Assembly (NCBI GenBank): GCA_945885645.1
Contig: CAMCYV010000061.1
Coordinates: forward strand, 1 to 7,879
Source of the DNA: Bifidobacterium breve
GTDB taxonomy: Bacteria > Actinomycetota > Actinomycetes > S36-B12
DNA: 7,879 nucleotides
Direction: 5' to 3'
Both the position numbers and the translations under genes were made by a program. This document shows positions 1-5,976 of the stretch, piece after piece. Every line of letters begins with the position of its first letter. The first letter of the stretch is position 1. The notes below the pieces were generated by a model. The model was not told the origin of the DNA and ran no database searches. It saw only the letters and a list, made by a program, of their open reading frames with translations.

Positions 1-33
1 TCAGGCCACTGGATTCGCAGTGAAAACGAGTAG
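1..33 (+). CDS. moaC: C-terminal end of cyclic pyranopterin monophosphate synthase MoaC (partial)
   Basis: Only the last ten codons and a TAG stop (31-33) are present. Frame 1 reads SGHWIRSENE, which resembles the usual MoaC tail, where a Gly-Gly-Lys-Ser-Gly stretch is followed by an aromatic residue and a short charged end. MoaC acts in the first step of molybdenum cofactor synthesis, turning the MoaA product into cyclic pyranopterin monophosphate. The stop lies 3 nt before the GTG of the next gene, which is also a Moco gene, so the two are probably co-transcribed. Frame 2 is also open and would end at a TGA overlapping that GTG, but its residues match nothing I recognise. The call rests on a very short match plus context. 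Confidence 0.6.
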   Translation, partial: SGHWIRSENE

Positions 34-36
34 ACG

Positions 37-522
37 GTGAGCATGAGTGAATTCACAGCGCAGGTGATAACCGTTTCGACCCGCGGTGCCCAGGGCGTTC
101 GCGCTGATACATCCGGTGAAATCTTGGTGGCTGCTTTGACCGAACTGGGTCTGGTGTGCTCTCCGACGGTGATCATCGCTGATGGTCCCGAGGTATCCAC
201 CGAGATTGTGCGGGCCGTTGAAGCTGGTCACGCACTCGTCGTGACAACCGGTGGGACGGGCATTTCGCCAACAGATCAAACTCCGGAGTACACCAGGTCC
301 GTGATTGACCGTGAAATACCGGGAATTGCCGAAGCTATCCGCGCCCATGGACGCGGAAATGGGGTTGCAACGGCCGCACTGTCTCGGGGAATCGCAGGGC
401 AGTTAGCTAACGCCCTCGTGGTCAATCTGCCCGGATCACCGGGTGGCGCACGTGATGGCGCTGTGGTTCTTGGGGAAATTGTGATCCATGCACTTGAACA
501 AATTGCCGGTTCGGATCATTAG
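37..522 (+). CDS. moaB: MoaB/MogA-family molybdenum cofactor biosynthesis protein (molybdopterin adenylyltransferase)
   Basis: This 161-residue cytoplasmic protein has the length and motifs of the MoaB/MogA fold. TTGGTGISPTDQTPE at residues 70-84 is the family signature around the molybdopterin-binding loop, with conserved Asp80 and Glu84. NLPGSPGG at 130-137 is the second conserved loop. Family members adenylate molybdopterin with ATP, preparing it for metal insertion by MoeA. The sequence does not separate the MogA and MoaB subgroups, so the symbol is provisional. The start is GTG at 37, 3 nt after the moaC stop; an ATG at 43 is an equally possible start two codons later, and neither has a strong ribosome-binding site. 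No terminator follows, and the first phosphate-regulation repeat begins on the last base of its TAG stop, so readthrough into the pst genes is possible. Confidence 0.9.
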   Translation: MSMSEFTAQVITVSTRGAQGVRADTSGEILVAALTELGLVCSPTVIIADGPEVSTEIVRAVEAGHALVVTTGGTGISPTDQTPEYTRSVIDREIPGIAEAIRAHGRGNGVATAALSRGIAGQLANALVVNLPGSPGGARDGAVVLGEIVIHALEQIAGSDH

Positions 523-565
523 TTCACCTTTAGTTCACCTAATGAATTTCTAAGGTTCACCTATA
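522..565 (+). promoter_or_regulatory. PHO box: 11-nt direct-repeat array upstream of pstC
   Basis: The heptamer GTTCACC occurs at 522, 533 and 555, an exact 11-nt register, with a degenerate unit (GAATTTCTAAG) filling the slot at 544. Head-to-tail 11-nt units starting GTTCAC are the known form of PhoP operators in Streptomyces and related actinobacteria. The region where a -35 hexamer would lie (539-544, CTAATG) does not resemble a -35 and falls inside the array, as expected for an activator-dependent promoter. It probably switches on pstCAB when phosphate is scarce. The repeats are directly visible; the identity of the bound protein is inferred. Confidence 0.85.
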
Positions 566-567
566 CA
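562..567 (+). promoter_or_regulatory. Probable -10 element of the pstCAB promoter
   Basis: TATACA sits at the downstream edge of the PHO array, overlapping the tail of its last unit. Transcription would start near 574, leaving a leader of about 32 nt that carries the GGAAAGG ribosome-binding site (591-597) 8 nt before the pstC GTG. No good -35 hexamer is found at the matching distance, which fits activation by the overlapping PHO box. Confidence 0.55.
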
Positions 568-605
568 GGTCCCCTTGGCTACTTTGAGGTGGAAAGGTCT
601 GATTC

Positions 606-1571
606 GTGAGTATTGAGACCCCCATGCGAGATCTAGGAAAAGGCAAGAAAGCCAATGCTGGTGATCGAATTTTCAACCGAACAATCACGGGGGCGGCTTT
701 TACCTCGCTCATAATTCTCGCGGGAATCACGGTTTTTCTGGGGGCAAAAGCGGGCCCGGTGCTGCAAGAGCAAGGACTGAGCTTCCTCACCGAAACAATG
801 TGGGACCCGCTGGGCGTCCCACCAGAATTCGGGATAGCAGGAATGCTGTACGGATCACTACTACTTGCCGTCATTGCTCTAGTGATCTCGGTGCCGGTGA
901 GTTTGTTCCTCGCGGTCTTTATGGTTTTCATGGCGCCACCAAAAGTGTCAAAAATCCTGACCAACCTCGTAGACCTGATGGCTGCGATCCCGTCGGTGAT
1001 CATTGGCCTGTGGGCCTTTTACGTTTTAGTTCCACCTGCTCAGGAGTGGCAGCAACTCCTCAACCAGTATTTAGGCTGGATTCCACTTTTCCAAAATGAG
1101 TCTGGAAACTTCACGGGCACACCTTTCATTGGCGGTGTTGTCCTAGCAATCATGATGGTGCCCATCGTCACCTCAATAACGGCTGAGGTTTTGAAGCGAA
1201 CTCCACCTGAATTGGTCAACGCTGCCGAGTCGCTGGGGTGCTCAATGTTCACCATGTTGCGATACGTGGCCTTGCCATTTGGTCGCGGCGGGATAGTGGG
1301 TGGCGTAATGCTGGGATTGGGCCGAGCATTAGGTGAAACCATCGCGGTGTTTTTCGTTCTCAAGCTCGTTTTTGACATTAACTTTTACAAAATTATTGAG
1401 TCCGGCGGTGGCTCGATCGCAACACTCATTGTGTCTAAATTTGGTGAGACCAATGGCGAATACGAGGTGAATGTATTGCTTGCATCAGGATTCTTCCTCT
1501 TCCTCATGACCCTGGTGGTCAACGCGATTGCCAACCTTATTGTCGCTCGCACAGATCGGTTGAAGTCATGA
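606..1571 (+). CDS. pstC: Phosphate ABC transporter permease PstC
   Basis: This inner-membrane subunit forms half of the phosphate channel of the PstSCAB importer. Its 321 residues match the usual PstC length. About six hydrophobic segments are visible: near residues 32-52, 80-105, 122-142, 175-195, 233-258 and 294-314. The conserved EAA loop that docks on the ATPase lies around residues 202-222 (AAESLG at 206-211, followed by LRYVALPFGRGG). The GRALGETIAV stretch after it is typical of the family. The GTG start at 606 is supported by GGAAAGG 8 nt upstream. It is the first gene after the PHO box, and its TGA stop overlaps the pstA ATG in an ATGA, so translation of the two is likely coupled. 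Confidence 0.95.
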   Translation: MSIETPMRDLGKGKKANAGDRIFNRTITGAAFTSLIILAGITVFLGAKAGPVLQEQGLSFLTETMWDPLGVPPEFGIAGMLYGSLLLAVIALVISVPVSLFLAVFMVFMAPPKVSKILTNLVDLMAAIPSVIIGLWAFYVLVPPAQEWQQLLNQYLGWIPLFQNESGNFTGTPFIGGVVLAIMMVPIVTSITAEVLKRTPPELVNAAESLGCSMFTMLRYVALPFGRGGIVGGVMLGLGRALGETIAVFFVLKLVFDINFYKIIESGGGSIATLIVSKFGETNGEYEVNVLLASGFFLFLMTLVVNAIANLIVARTDRLKS

Positions 1572-2647
1572 CAATTCTGATGTCCGAGTCTCCACCCGTC
1601 CTCGAGAAAGATCTCGAGCCGCTTCGGCCTTGGAGTAAGCGACCAGCGTCATTTTGGTTGGCTGCATTTTTGGGCTCCGTTGTTCCCCTTGCAATCCTGG
1701 GTGCACTGTATTTAACAACTGATCTAGCAGTGGCTCTGCTCCTGATTGCCTTCTACCTACCCATGCAACTCATTGGAGCGGGTTTAGCCGGCTACTTCGC
1801 AAAGGGCAAACATGGCATTGCTGACTCAGCGATCATCGTTTTTGCCATTGGAGCGACCGCCCTGAGCGCAATAATTCTGGGCTCAATGCTGCTCACGATC
1901 ATCGTCCGCGGGATCGCTGCATTTAGACCTTCGTTCATTATTCAAAACAGCACTTACATTAGCCCGAGCACTCCATTGGAATACGGTGGTATCGGGCACG
2001 CGATATTAGGAACTTTTCTCATTGTTGGAATTGCAACAATCATCTCCGTTCCATTTGGTATCGCAACGGCCGTTTACGTCACCGAAGTACGTGGGCGAGC
2101 GGTTCCTTATGTTCGCTTCTTCGTTCAAGCGATGAGCGGTGTTCCTTCGGTGGTCGCCGGACTCTTCGTCTTAACAGTTTTCATTCTCACAGGGGTTCTC
2201 AATACGAGTGCGATGGCTGCGGCAATTGCATACGCAATCCTGATGCTCCCAACAATTGCCCGAACAGCGGAAGAAGTTCTCAGGCTCGTCCCAGAAGAAT
2301 TACGAACCGGCGCTTTAGCCTTGGGTTCAACGCGCGCTCGGGTTGTCCTTAACGTGGTTGTGCCAGCGGCGAGGACCGGAATCATCACGGCGATTCTGCT
2401 CGGTATCGCTCGCGTAGTCGGAGAAACTGCACCATTGCTCCTGACGGCACTTAAAAATGACCAAACGGTTCTCAACCCATTTACTGATCCAATTTCAGCG
2501 CTGCCAACTTTCATTTTCGACAATGTCGCCCAGCCTTATCCCGATGCGGTCACTCGGGCTTGGGGAGCGGCGCTCGCCCTGTTGATCATCGTTGGAGTTT
2601 TGTTCACAATCACCCGATTCATTTCGGCTCGAAAGCCGAGAAGGTAA
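1568..2647 (+). CDS. pstA: Phosphate ABC transporter permease PstA with extended N-terminus
   Basis: This is the second channel subunit of the Pst importer, pairing with PstC and docking on PstB. It has 359 residues, about 60 more than E. coli PstA. The added part is a polar head followed by two extra hydrophobic segments (about residues 30-50 and 54-77) before the usual first helix (about 86-112). The remaining helices follow near 141-165, 192-212, 215-232, 263-285 and 330-352. The EAA loop is around 235-260 with GALALG at 248-253, followed by the conserved ARVVGETAPLL. The ATG at 1568 overlaps the pstC stop by 4 nt, which supports this start. GAGAAGG at its 3' end (2638-2644) can serve as ribosome-binding site for pstB. 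Confidence 0.94.
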   Translation: MTILMSESPPVLEKDLEPLRPWSKRPASFWLAAFLGSVVPLAILGALYLTTDLAVALLLIAFYLPMQLIGAGLAGYFAKGKHGIADSAIIVFAIGATALSAIILGSMLLTIIVRGIAAFRPSFIIQNSTYISPSTPLEYGGIGHAILGTFLIVGIATIISVPFGIATAVYVTEVRGRAVPYVRFFVQAMSGVPSVVAGLFVLTVFILTGVLNTSAMAAAIAYAILMLPTIARTAEEVLRLVPEELRTGALALGSTRARVVLNVVVPAARTGIITAILLGIARVVGETAPLLLTALKNDQTVLNPFTDPISALPTFIFDNVAQPYPDAVTRAWGAALALLIIVGVLFTITRFISARKPRR

Positions 2648-2653
2648 AAGTAA

Positions 2654-3508
2654 ATGTCGAGAGGAACTGAGATGGAAGAGACGGTCGTTGCTATGGAAGA
2701 AATGGGCGTGGACGTTGTTGCGGCTGAAAGGGAGTCGCAGACAATCGAGATGTCAGCAAAGGGCGTCAGTGTGTGGTTCGGTAAACGTAAAATCTTGGAA
2801 AACGTCAATATGGATTTCCCAAAAAAGACCGTCACGGCCCTCATCGGTCCTTCAGGGTGCGGTAAGTCAACGTTCATTCGGACTTTAAATCGGCTACATG
2901 AACTTATCCCAGGGGCAGCTCTAGCGGGCGAGATTCTTTATGAAGGCCAGGACATCTACCGTCAAGATGTTGACCCAGTTCATATTCGCCTTGCAATTGG
3001 AATGGTTTTTCAAAAACCAAATCCCTTTCCATCGATGACAATTCGAGGAAATGTTCTTTCTGGCCTCAAATTATCGGGGATGAAACGACCTGATCATGAC
3101 GCTTTGGTTGAGCAAACATTGACCTCGGCTGGTCTGTGGAAGGAAGTAAAGGATCGTCTCAATGCTCCTGCCGGGGACCTTTCAGGTGGACAGCAGCAAC
3201 GCTTGGTAATCGCCCGGGCGCTCGCGGTTAACCCACATGTTTTGCTCATGGATGAGCCTTGCTCAGCGCTTGACCCGGCTTCGACTCTCAGAATTGAAGA
3301 GACGATTCGCGAGTTGTCTAAAGACATCACGATCATCATTGTCACTCACAATATGCAACAGGCCGTTCGAGTGTCCGACTACACGGCGTTCTTTTTGGCT
3401 GAAGAAAACCAACCAGGCTACGTTGTTGAGCAGGGACTGACCACAGAAATTTTTGGTAACCCGAGAGATCAGCGAACATTGGATTACGTAAACGGACGTT
3501 TTGGTTAA
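2654..3508 (+). CDS. pstB: Phosphate ABC transporter ATP-binding protein PstB
   Basis: This cytoplasmic ATPase powers phosphate import through PstCA. All ABC motifs are intact: Walker A GPSGCGKST at residues 65-73, Q-loop with Gln120 in FQKPNPF, signature LSGGQQQR at 176-183, Walker B LLMDEP with catalytic Glu201, D-loop SALD at 204-207 and switch His232. KPNPF after the Q-loop and the MDEPCSALDP form are typical of PstB. The length (284) exceeds the usual 250-260 because of about 30 acidic, non-conserved residues before the ABC domain. The ATG at 2672 has the better ribosome-binding site (AGAGGA at 2659-2664), so the true protein may be six residues shorter; starts at 2693 and 2750 are also in frame. 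It lies 6 nt after pstA in the same operon. No hairpin terminator is seen after its stop. Confidence 0.96.
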   Translation: MSRGTEMEETVVAMEEMGVDVVAAERESQTIEMSAKGVSVWFGKRKILENVNMDFPKKTVTALIGPSGCGKSTFIRTLNRLHELIPGAALAGEILYEGQDIYRQDVDPVHIRLAIGMVFQKPNPFPSMTIRGNVLSGLKLSGMKRPDHDALVEQTLTSAGLWKEVKDRLNAPAGDLSGGQQQRLVIARALAVNPHVLLMDEPCSALDPASTLRIEETIRELSKDITIIIVTHNMQQAVRVSDYTAFFLAEENQPGYVVEQGLTTEIFGNPRDQRTLDYVNGRFG

Positions 3509-3531
3509 CAGTTGGGGCTGTTGGTGGCCGT

Positions 3532-3553
3532 GTACATGAACTGTTCACCTAAA
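3532..3553 (+). promoter_or_regulatory. Probable PHO box upstream of pstS
   Basis: One perfect GTTCACC core starts at 3543 and shares its first ten bases (GTTCACCTAA) with the second unit of the pstC array. The preceding 11-nt slot (GTACATGAACT at 3532) matches that unit at about six of eleven positions. The core also forms a perfect odd palindrome with the sequence before it, TGAACTGTTCA at 3537-3547. A candidate -10, TAGAAA (3564-3569), lies downstream, with the core over the -35 region. Together these suggest that pstS has its own phosphate-responsive promoter in the 141-bp gap after pstB. The site is weaker than the pstC array. Confidence 0.6.
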
Positions 3554-3572
3554 TGTAGGAATCTAGAAAAGT

Positions 3573-3594
3573 AAGTGATGACTTCAGGTCACTT
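3573..3594 (+). other. Inverted repeat in the pstS leader
   Basis: AAGTGA (3573-3578) pairs with TCACTT (3589-3594) around a 10-nt loop that contains a second short pairing, TGAC/GTCA. It lies in the presumed untranslated leader of pstS, between the PHO-like site and the start codon. It could be an RNA hairpin or a protein-binding palindrome. No U-tract follows, so it is not a typical terminator. The leader just before the ribosome-binding site (3600-3640) is AT-rich and likely unstructured. Confidence 0.3.
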
Positions 3595-3649
3595 TGAAAC
3601 ATTAGGTTTGTGATTAATAAGGTAATTAACTCGATAATAAGGAGACACA

Positions 3650-4717
3650 GTGCGCAGAATTTTTGCACTTGCAACAAGTATCGCTGGGGCGACGGCCATA
3701 GCCGCTTCAAGCTTGGCAATCGCAGTTCCAGCAAACGCTGCAGAAACAATCAGCGGCGGCGGAGCATCTTTCCCTTTCGTATTCCTGCAGGCATGCGCAT
3801 CCGACTTCAATGCGTCGCAGAGTAACTTCACAATTCAGTACACCAGCACAGGATCCGGTACCGGTAAATCCAACTTCACCAAGGGAACCTTTACCTACGG
3901 CCAGACCGATAGTGCCTACACCAGCGGTGCGCCAACTTTTAGCTGGGAATATCTTCCTAACGTTGGTGGAGCAGTCGCATTTCCTATCAACTTGAAAAAC
4001 GCAACGACCGGGCGGACACTCGGTTCTTCAATTCAGTTGAGCCAGACCACTCTTGCAAAAATTCTCGGTGGAGCCATTACCGTGTGGAATGACAAAGAGA
4101 TCCTCAAGACCAACACCCGTATCGCCAAGTCGATCCCAGCAACTCCAATTACTGTTGCTTACCGCTCCGACAACTCGGGTACCTCGAATAACACGCTGCA
4201 GTACCTCAATTCGTGGGCACCAACAATCTGGGCAAAGGTGCAGGACGATTTCTCCACAGCGTTCCCAGGCGGAAAGCCACTGGCTAACAGCATCGCGGGC
4301 AAGGGCAACGCCGGTGTTATGGCAAACGTCATCGCTACTGACGGCGCAATCGGTTACGTAGACCTCGGCGACGCCAAGGGCTACCCTTCCGCACGTGTTG
4401 CAAATGCATTGGGTGAGTTCATCGCTCCTTCGTCAGCAAGTGCTGCGAAGAACCTCGCGAACCAGACCAATATCCAGCCAGATGGTCTCGTGAGCCTCAA
4501 CTACAAGGTCCAGGTTAAGGGCGCTTACCCAGTCGCGATCTTCACCTACATGCTGGTACGTACAGATGGCAAGGGCCCCAACGGTTTGGGTGTCCGTCAA
4601 TTTGCCGACTACGTGCTTCAGAAGTGTGGACCACAGCGTGCATCCTCACTGGGCTACGTTCCAGTAGCGGGTAAGGTGCTTGCTAAGGCAAAGACCTTGG
4701 CTCTCGAAATCAAGTAG
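3650..4717 (+). CDS. pstS: Phosphate-binding protein PstS (secreted form without lipobox)
   Basis: This is the extracellular phosphate receptor that delivers its ligand to PstCA. The 355-residue product starts with a Sec signal peptide (Arg2-Arg3, then a hydrophobic core) and a probable signal peptidase I site after ANA at residues 28-30. The phosphate-binding loops are intact: GGGASFPF at 36-43, STGSGTGKS at 66-74, Asp87 in YGQTDSA, and YRSDNSGTS at 171-179 with Arg172, Ser176, Gly177 and Thr178. Cys49 and Cys326 could form a disulfide. There is no lipobox and no evident C-terminal anchor or sorting signal, which is unusual for a Gram-positive PstS. The GTG start has a strong AAGGAG (3639-3644) 5 nt upstream. 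Codons such as AAC, ACC, ATC and CTC are frequent, as in highly expressed genes. It follows pstB after a gap holding its own control region. Confidence 0.94.
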   Translation: MRRIFALATSIAGATAIAASSLAIAVPANAAETISGGGASFPFVFLQACASDFNASQSNFTIQYTSTGSGTGKSNFTKGTFTYGQTDSAYTSGAPTFSWEYLPNVGGAVAFPINLKNATTGRTLGSSIQLSQTTLAKILGGAITVWNDKEILKTNTRIAKSIPATPITVAYRSDNSGTSNNTLQYLNSWAPTIWAKVQDDFSTAFPGGKPLANSIAGKGNAGVMANVIATDGAIGYVDLGDAKGYPSARVANALGEFIAPSSASAAKNLANQTNIQPDGLVSLNYKVQVKGAYPVAIFTYMLVRTDGKGPNGLGVRQFADYVLQKCGPQRASSLGYVPVAGKVLAKAKTLALEIK

Positions 4718-4741
4718 TCTCAAAAGCTAATCGCAACAACA

Positions 4742-4770
4742 TAAATACAACGGCACGTTAAATACAAACG
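4742..4770 (+). repeat. Short AT-rich direct repeat between pstS and the lipoprotein gene
   Basis: TAAATACAA occurs at 4742-4750 and again at 4759-4767, 17 nt apart start to start, each copy followed by CG within one or two bases. It lies in the gap between the pstS stop and the next start codon. It may be a regulator or RNA-processing site, or chance in an AT-rich spacer. No hairpin terminator is seen in this gap. Confidence 0.3.
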
Positions 4771-4784
4771 ACAGGGTGAGGGCA

Positions 4785-5942
4785 ATGAACCAGAATCGTA
4801 ATCGAGGCTGGGGCATTGCCCTCACAGTCGTTTTAACAGTCACCGCATCCGTCTCACTCGGTGCCTGCACACCCCCAATGCCTCCGGACGTTTTAGCCGC
4901 ACAACTTGAAAACCAAATTACCTGTCAAACGGGTAACCAAGATGTTCTTGTTCCCGAGGAATTCATGGGCAGTGTGGACTCGGTGAATGCCACCCTCACC
5001 GGAGTCTGCCCCGAACAATCGATGACGGAAGTAAGCGCTGATACTCCTGCTGGCGTTGTGATCACTAGCTCTGCTCCCACGACGGAGGAACTGGCAGCTT
5101 TTGGTGAGCAGTGCACGGGAGAAATAATCACCGTGCCCATTTTTTCTTATGGCGTCACACTTGCCTACAACGTTATTGGACTTGAAGGTTTGATCCTGGA
5201 CGCCAATGTGCTTGGTGCAATGTTGTCTGGGACCATCACCGCTTGGGATGATCCTGCGATCGCTGCACTCAACCCTGGCTACGACCTCGCTGAGTTACCA
5301 GAGATGACCGTAATGAGTGTCGAAGGGGGATCTGGTTCTGTAGAAGCGATGACAACCTACCTCTCAAACACAGCACCGGAGTCGTGGTCATCGGGTGTGT
5401 CCCGAACGCTCGAGCTCGGCCAAAAATTTCCCACGCAACTCGACCTGATCAATGAAATGTTTGCAATAGAAGGCGCTATCGCGGTGCTTCCTATTGTTGT
5501 AGCAATTAACAATCAAATTCCTATGGCCGCAACACAGGTCCAGGAAGAAATCATTGGCCCTGACGACACTCAATTGCAAAAGGTTGGTGCAGGAGCGATG
5601 ACAGTGACGGTCGAACCCACTTCCTTAATTGCAACGCCAGCAACTGGCGGCGTCCCCGTTGAAGGAAACTTCGACCTCGCTGCATCGAAAATTGTTTTGG
5701 CAGAAGGACAACCCCTCATTGGTTGGCCAATCCTGGGTACGGCACACGCCACCTTGTGCAACACCCCGGGGGAACCGCTTCCCCTGTCAACGGTTCAATT
5801 TTTCGAGCGACTTTCAGGTCAAGGTTCATTTGAAACATATGGCTTAACTCCACTGCCCGAACCGATTCGAGTCCAGACTTTTCTACCACTGCAGGTCACC
5901 TTGAATGAGACGGTCGCACCCAGTGAGAGCGCGGCCGAGTAA
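4785..5942 (+). CDS. Diverged PstS-like lipoprotein (periplasmic-binding-protein fold)
   Basis: The product (385 residues from ATG 4785) begins with a lipoprotein signal: basic NRNRGW, a hydrophobic core, then the lipobox LGAC with Cys28. The middle aligns by eye with PstS, through FSYGVTLAYNV, LGAMLSGTITAWDDPAI and the ALNPG stretch to the SGSVEAMTTYL segment that ends at a PESW. Residues that hold phosphate in PstS are changed. The conserved Asp of ASDAP is Ser96 in TSSAP, and the conserved Arg before SGT aligns with Val179. The GAxFP N-terminal loop is not found. It may bind another ligand, modulate PstS or the permease, or have a structural role; none is proven. ATG 4785 is preferred because GGTGA (4775-4779) lies 5 nt upstream; an in-frame GTG at 4776 would add three residues. 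It is 67 nt after pstS and probably co-transcribed. Confidence 0.8.
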   Translation: MNQNRNRGWGIALTVVLTVTASVSLGACTPPMPPDVLAAQLENQITCQTGNQDVLVPEEFMGSVDSVNATLTGVCPEQSMTEVSADTPAGVVITSSAPTTEELAAFGEQCTGEIITVPIFSYGVTLAYNVIGLEGLILDANVLGAMLSGTITAWDDPAIAALNPGYDLAELPEMTVMSVEGGSGSVEAMTTYLSNTAPESWSSGVSRTLELGQKFPTQLDLINEMFAIEGAIAVLPIVVAINNQIPMAATQVQEEIIGPDDTQLQKVGAGAMTVTVEPTSLIATPATGGVPVEGNFDLAASKIVLAEGQPLIGWPILGTAHATLCNTPGEPLPLSTVQFFERLSGQGSFETYGLTPLPEPIRVQTFLPLQVTLNETVAPSESAAE

Positions 5943-5953
5943 GTCAGCAGCAG

Positions 5954-5976
5954 CCACTACCAAGAGCCCCTAGTGG
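5954..5976. terminator. Weak candidate bidirectional terminator
   Basis: CCACTA (5954-5959) and TAGTGG (5971-5976) form a 6-bp inverted repeat with an 11-nt loop in the 27-bp gap between the convergent lipoprotein and ppa genes, running into the last codons of ppa. It could end transcription from both sides. The stem is short and only a GATTT run follows, so support is modest. Confidence 0.35.

Noticed and set aside
2..40. Frame-2 reading of the left edge, ending in a TGA that overlaps the moaB GTG
   Set aside because: The overlap looks like operon coupling, but the frame-1 residues match a MoaC tail better and the neighbour is a Moco gene.
1..348. Long minus-strand open frame running off the window start, opposite moaB
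   Set aside because: It lies antisense to a clear MoaB/MogA coding region, and its translation is rich in His, Arg and Gly with no recognisable motif.
559..570. Near-palindrome ACCTATACAGGT over the pstC -10
   Set aside because: It is largely explained by the overlap of the last PHO unit with the -10, and the centre is imperfect; there is no need for a separate operator.
2125..2523. Minus-strand open frame of about 130 codons inside pstA
   Set aside because: It is antisense to conserved permease sequence including the EAA loop and has no start context or family features.
3509..3531. Possible terminator after pstB
   Set aside because: The stretch is GT-rich but forms no stable inverted repeat and has no U-tract, so I see no basis for a transcript end there.
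4718..4741. Possible terminator between pstS and the lipoprotein gene
   Set aside because: No inverted repeat with a T-run is visible, so co-transcription is the simpler reading.
522..5942. Treating the pst locus as a new multi-gene system
   Set aside because: Apart from the diverged lipoprotein, every gene is a standard Pst component with intact motifs. A new order and an extra paralogue do not by themselves make a new system.
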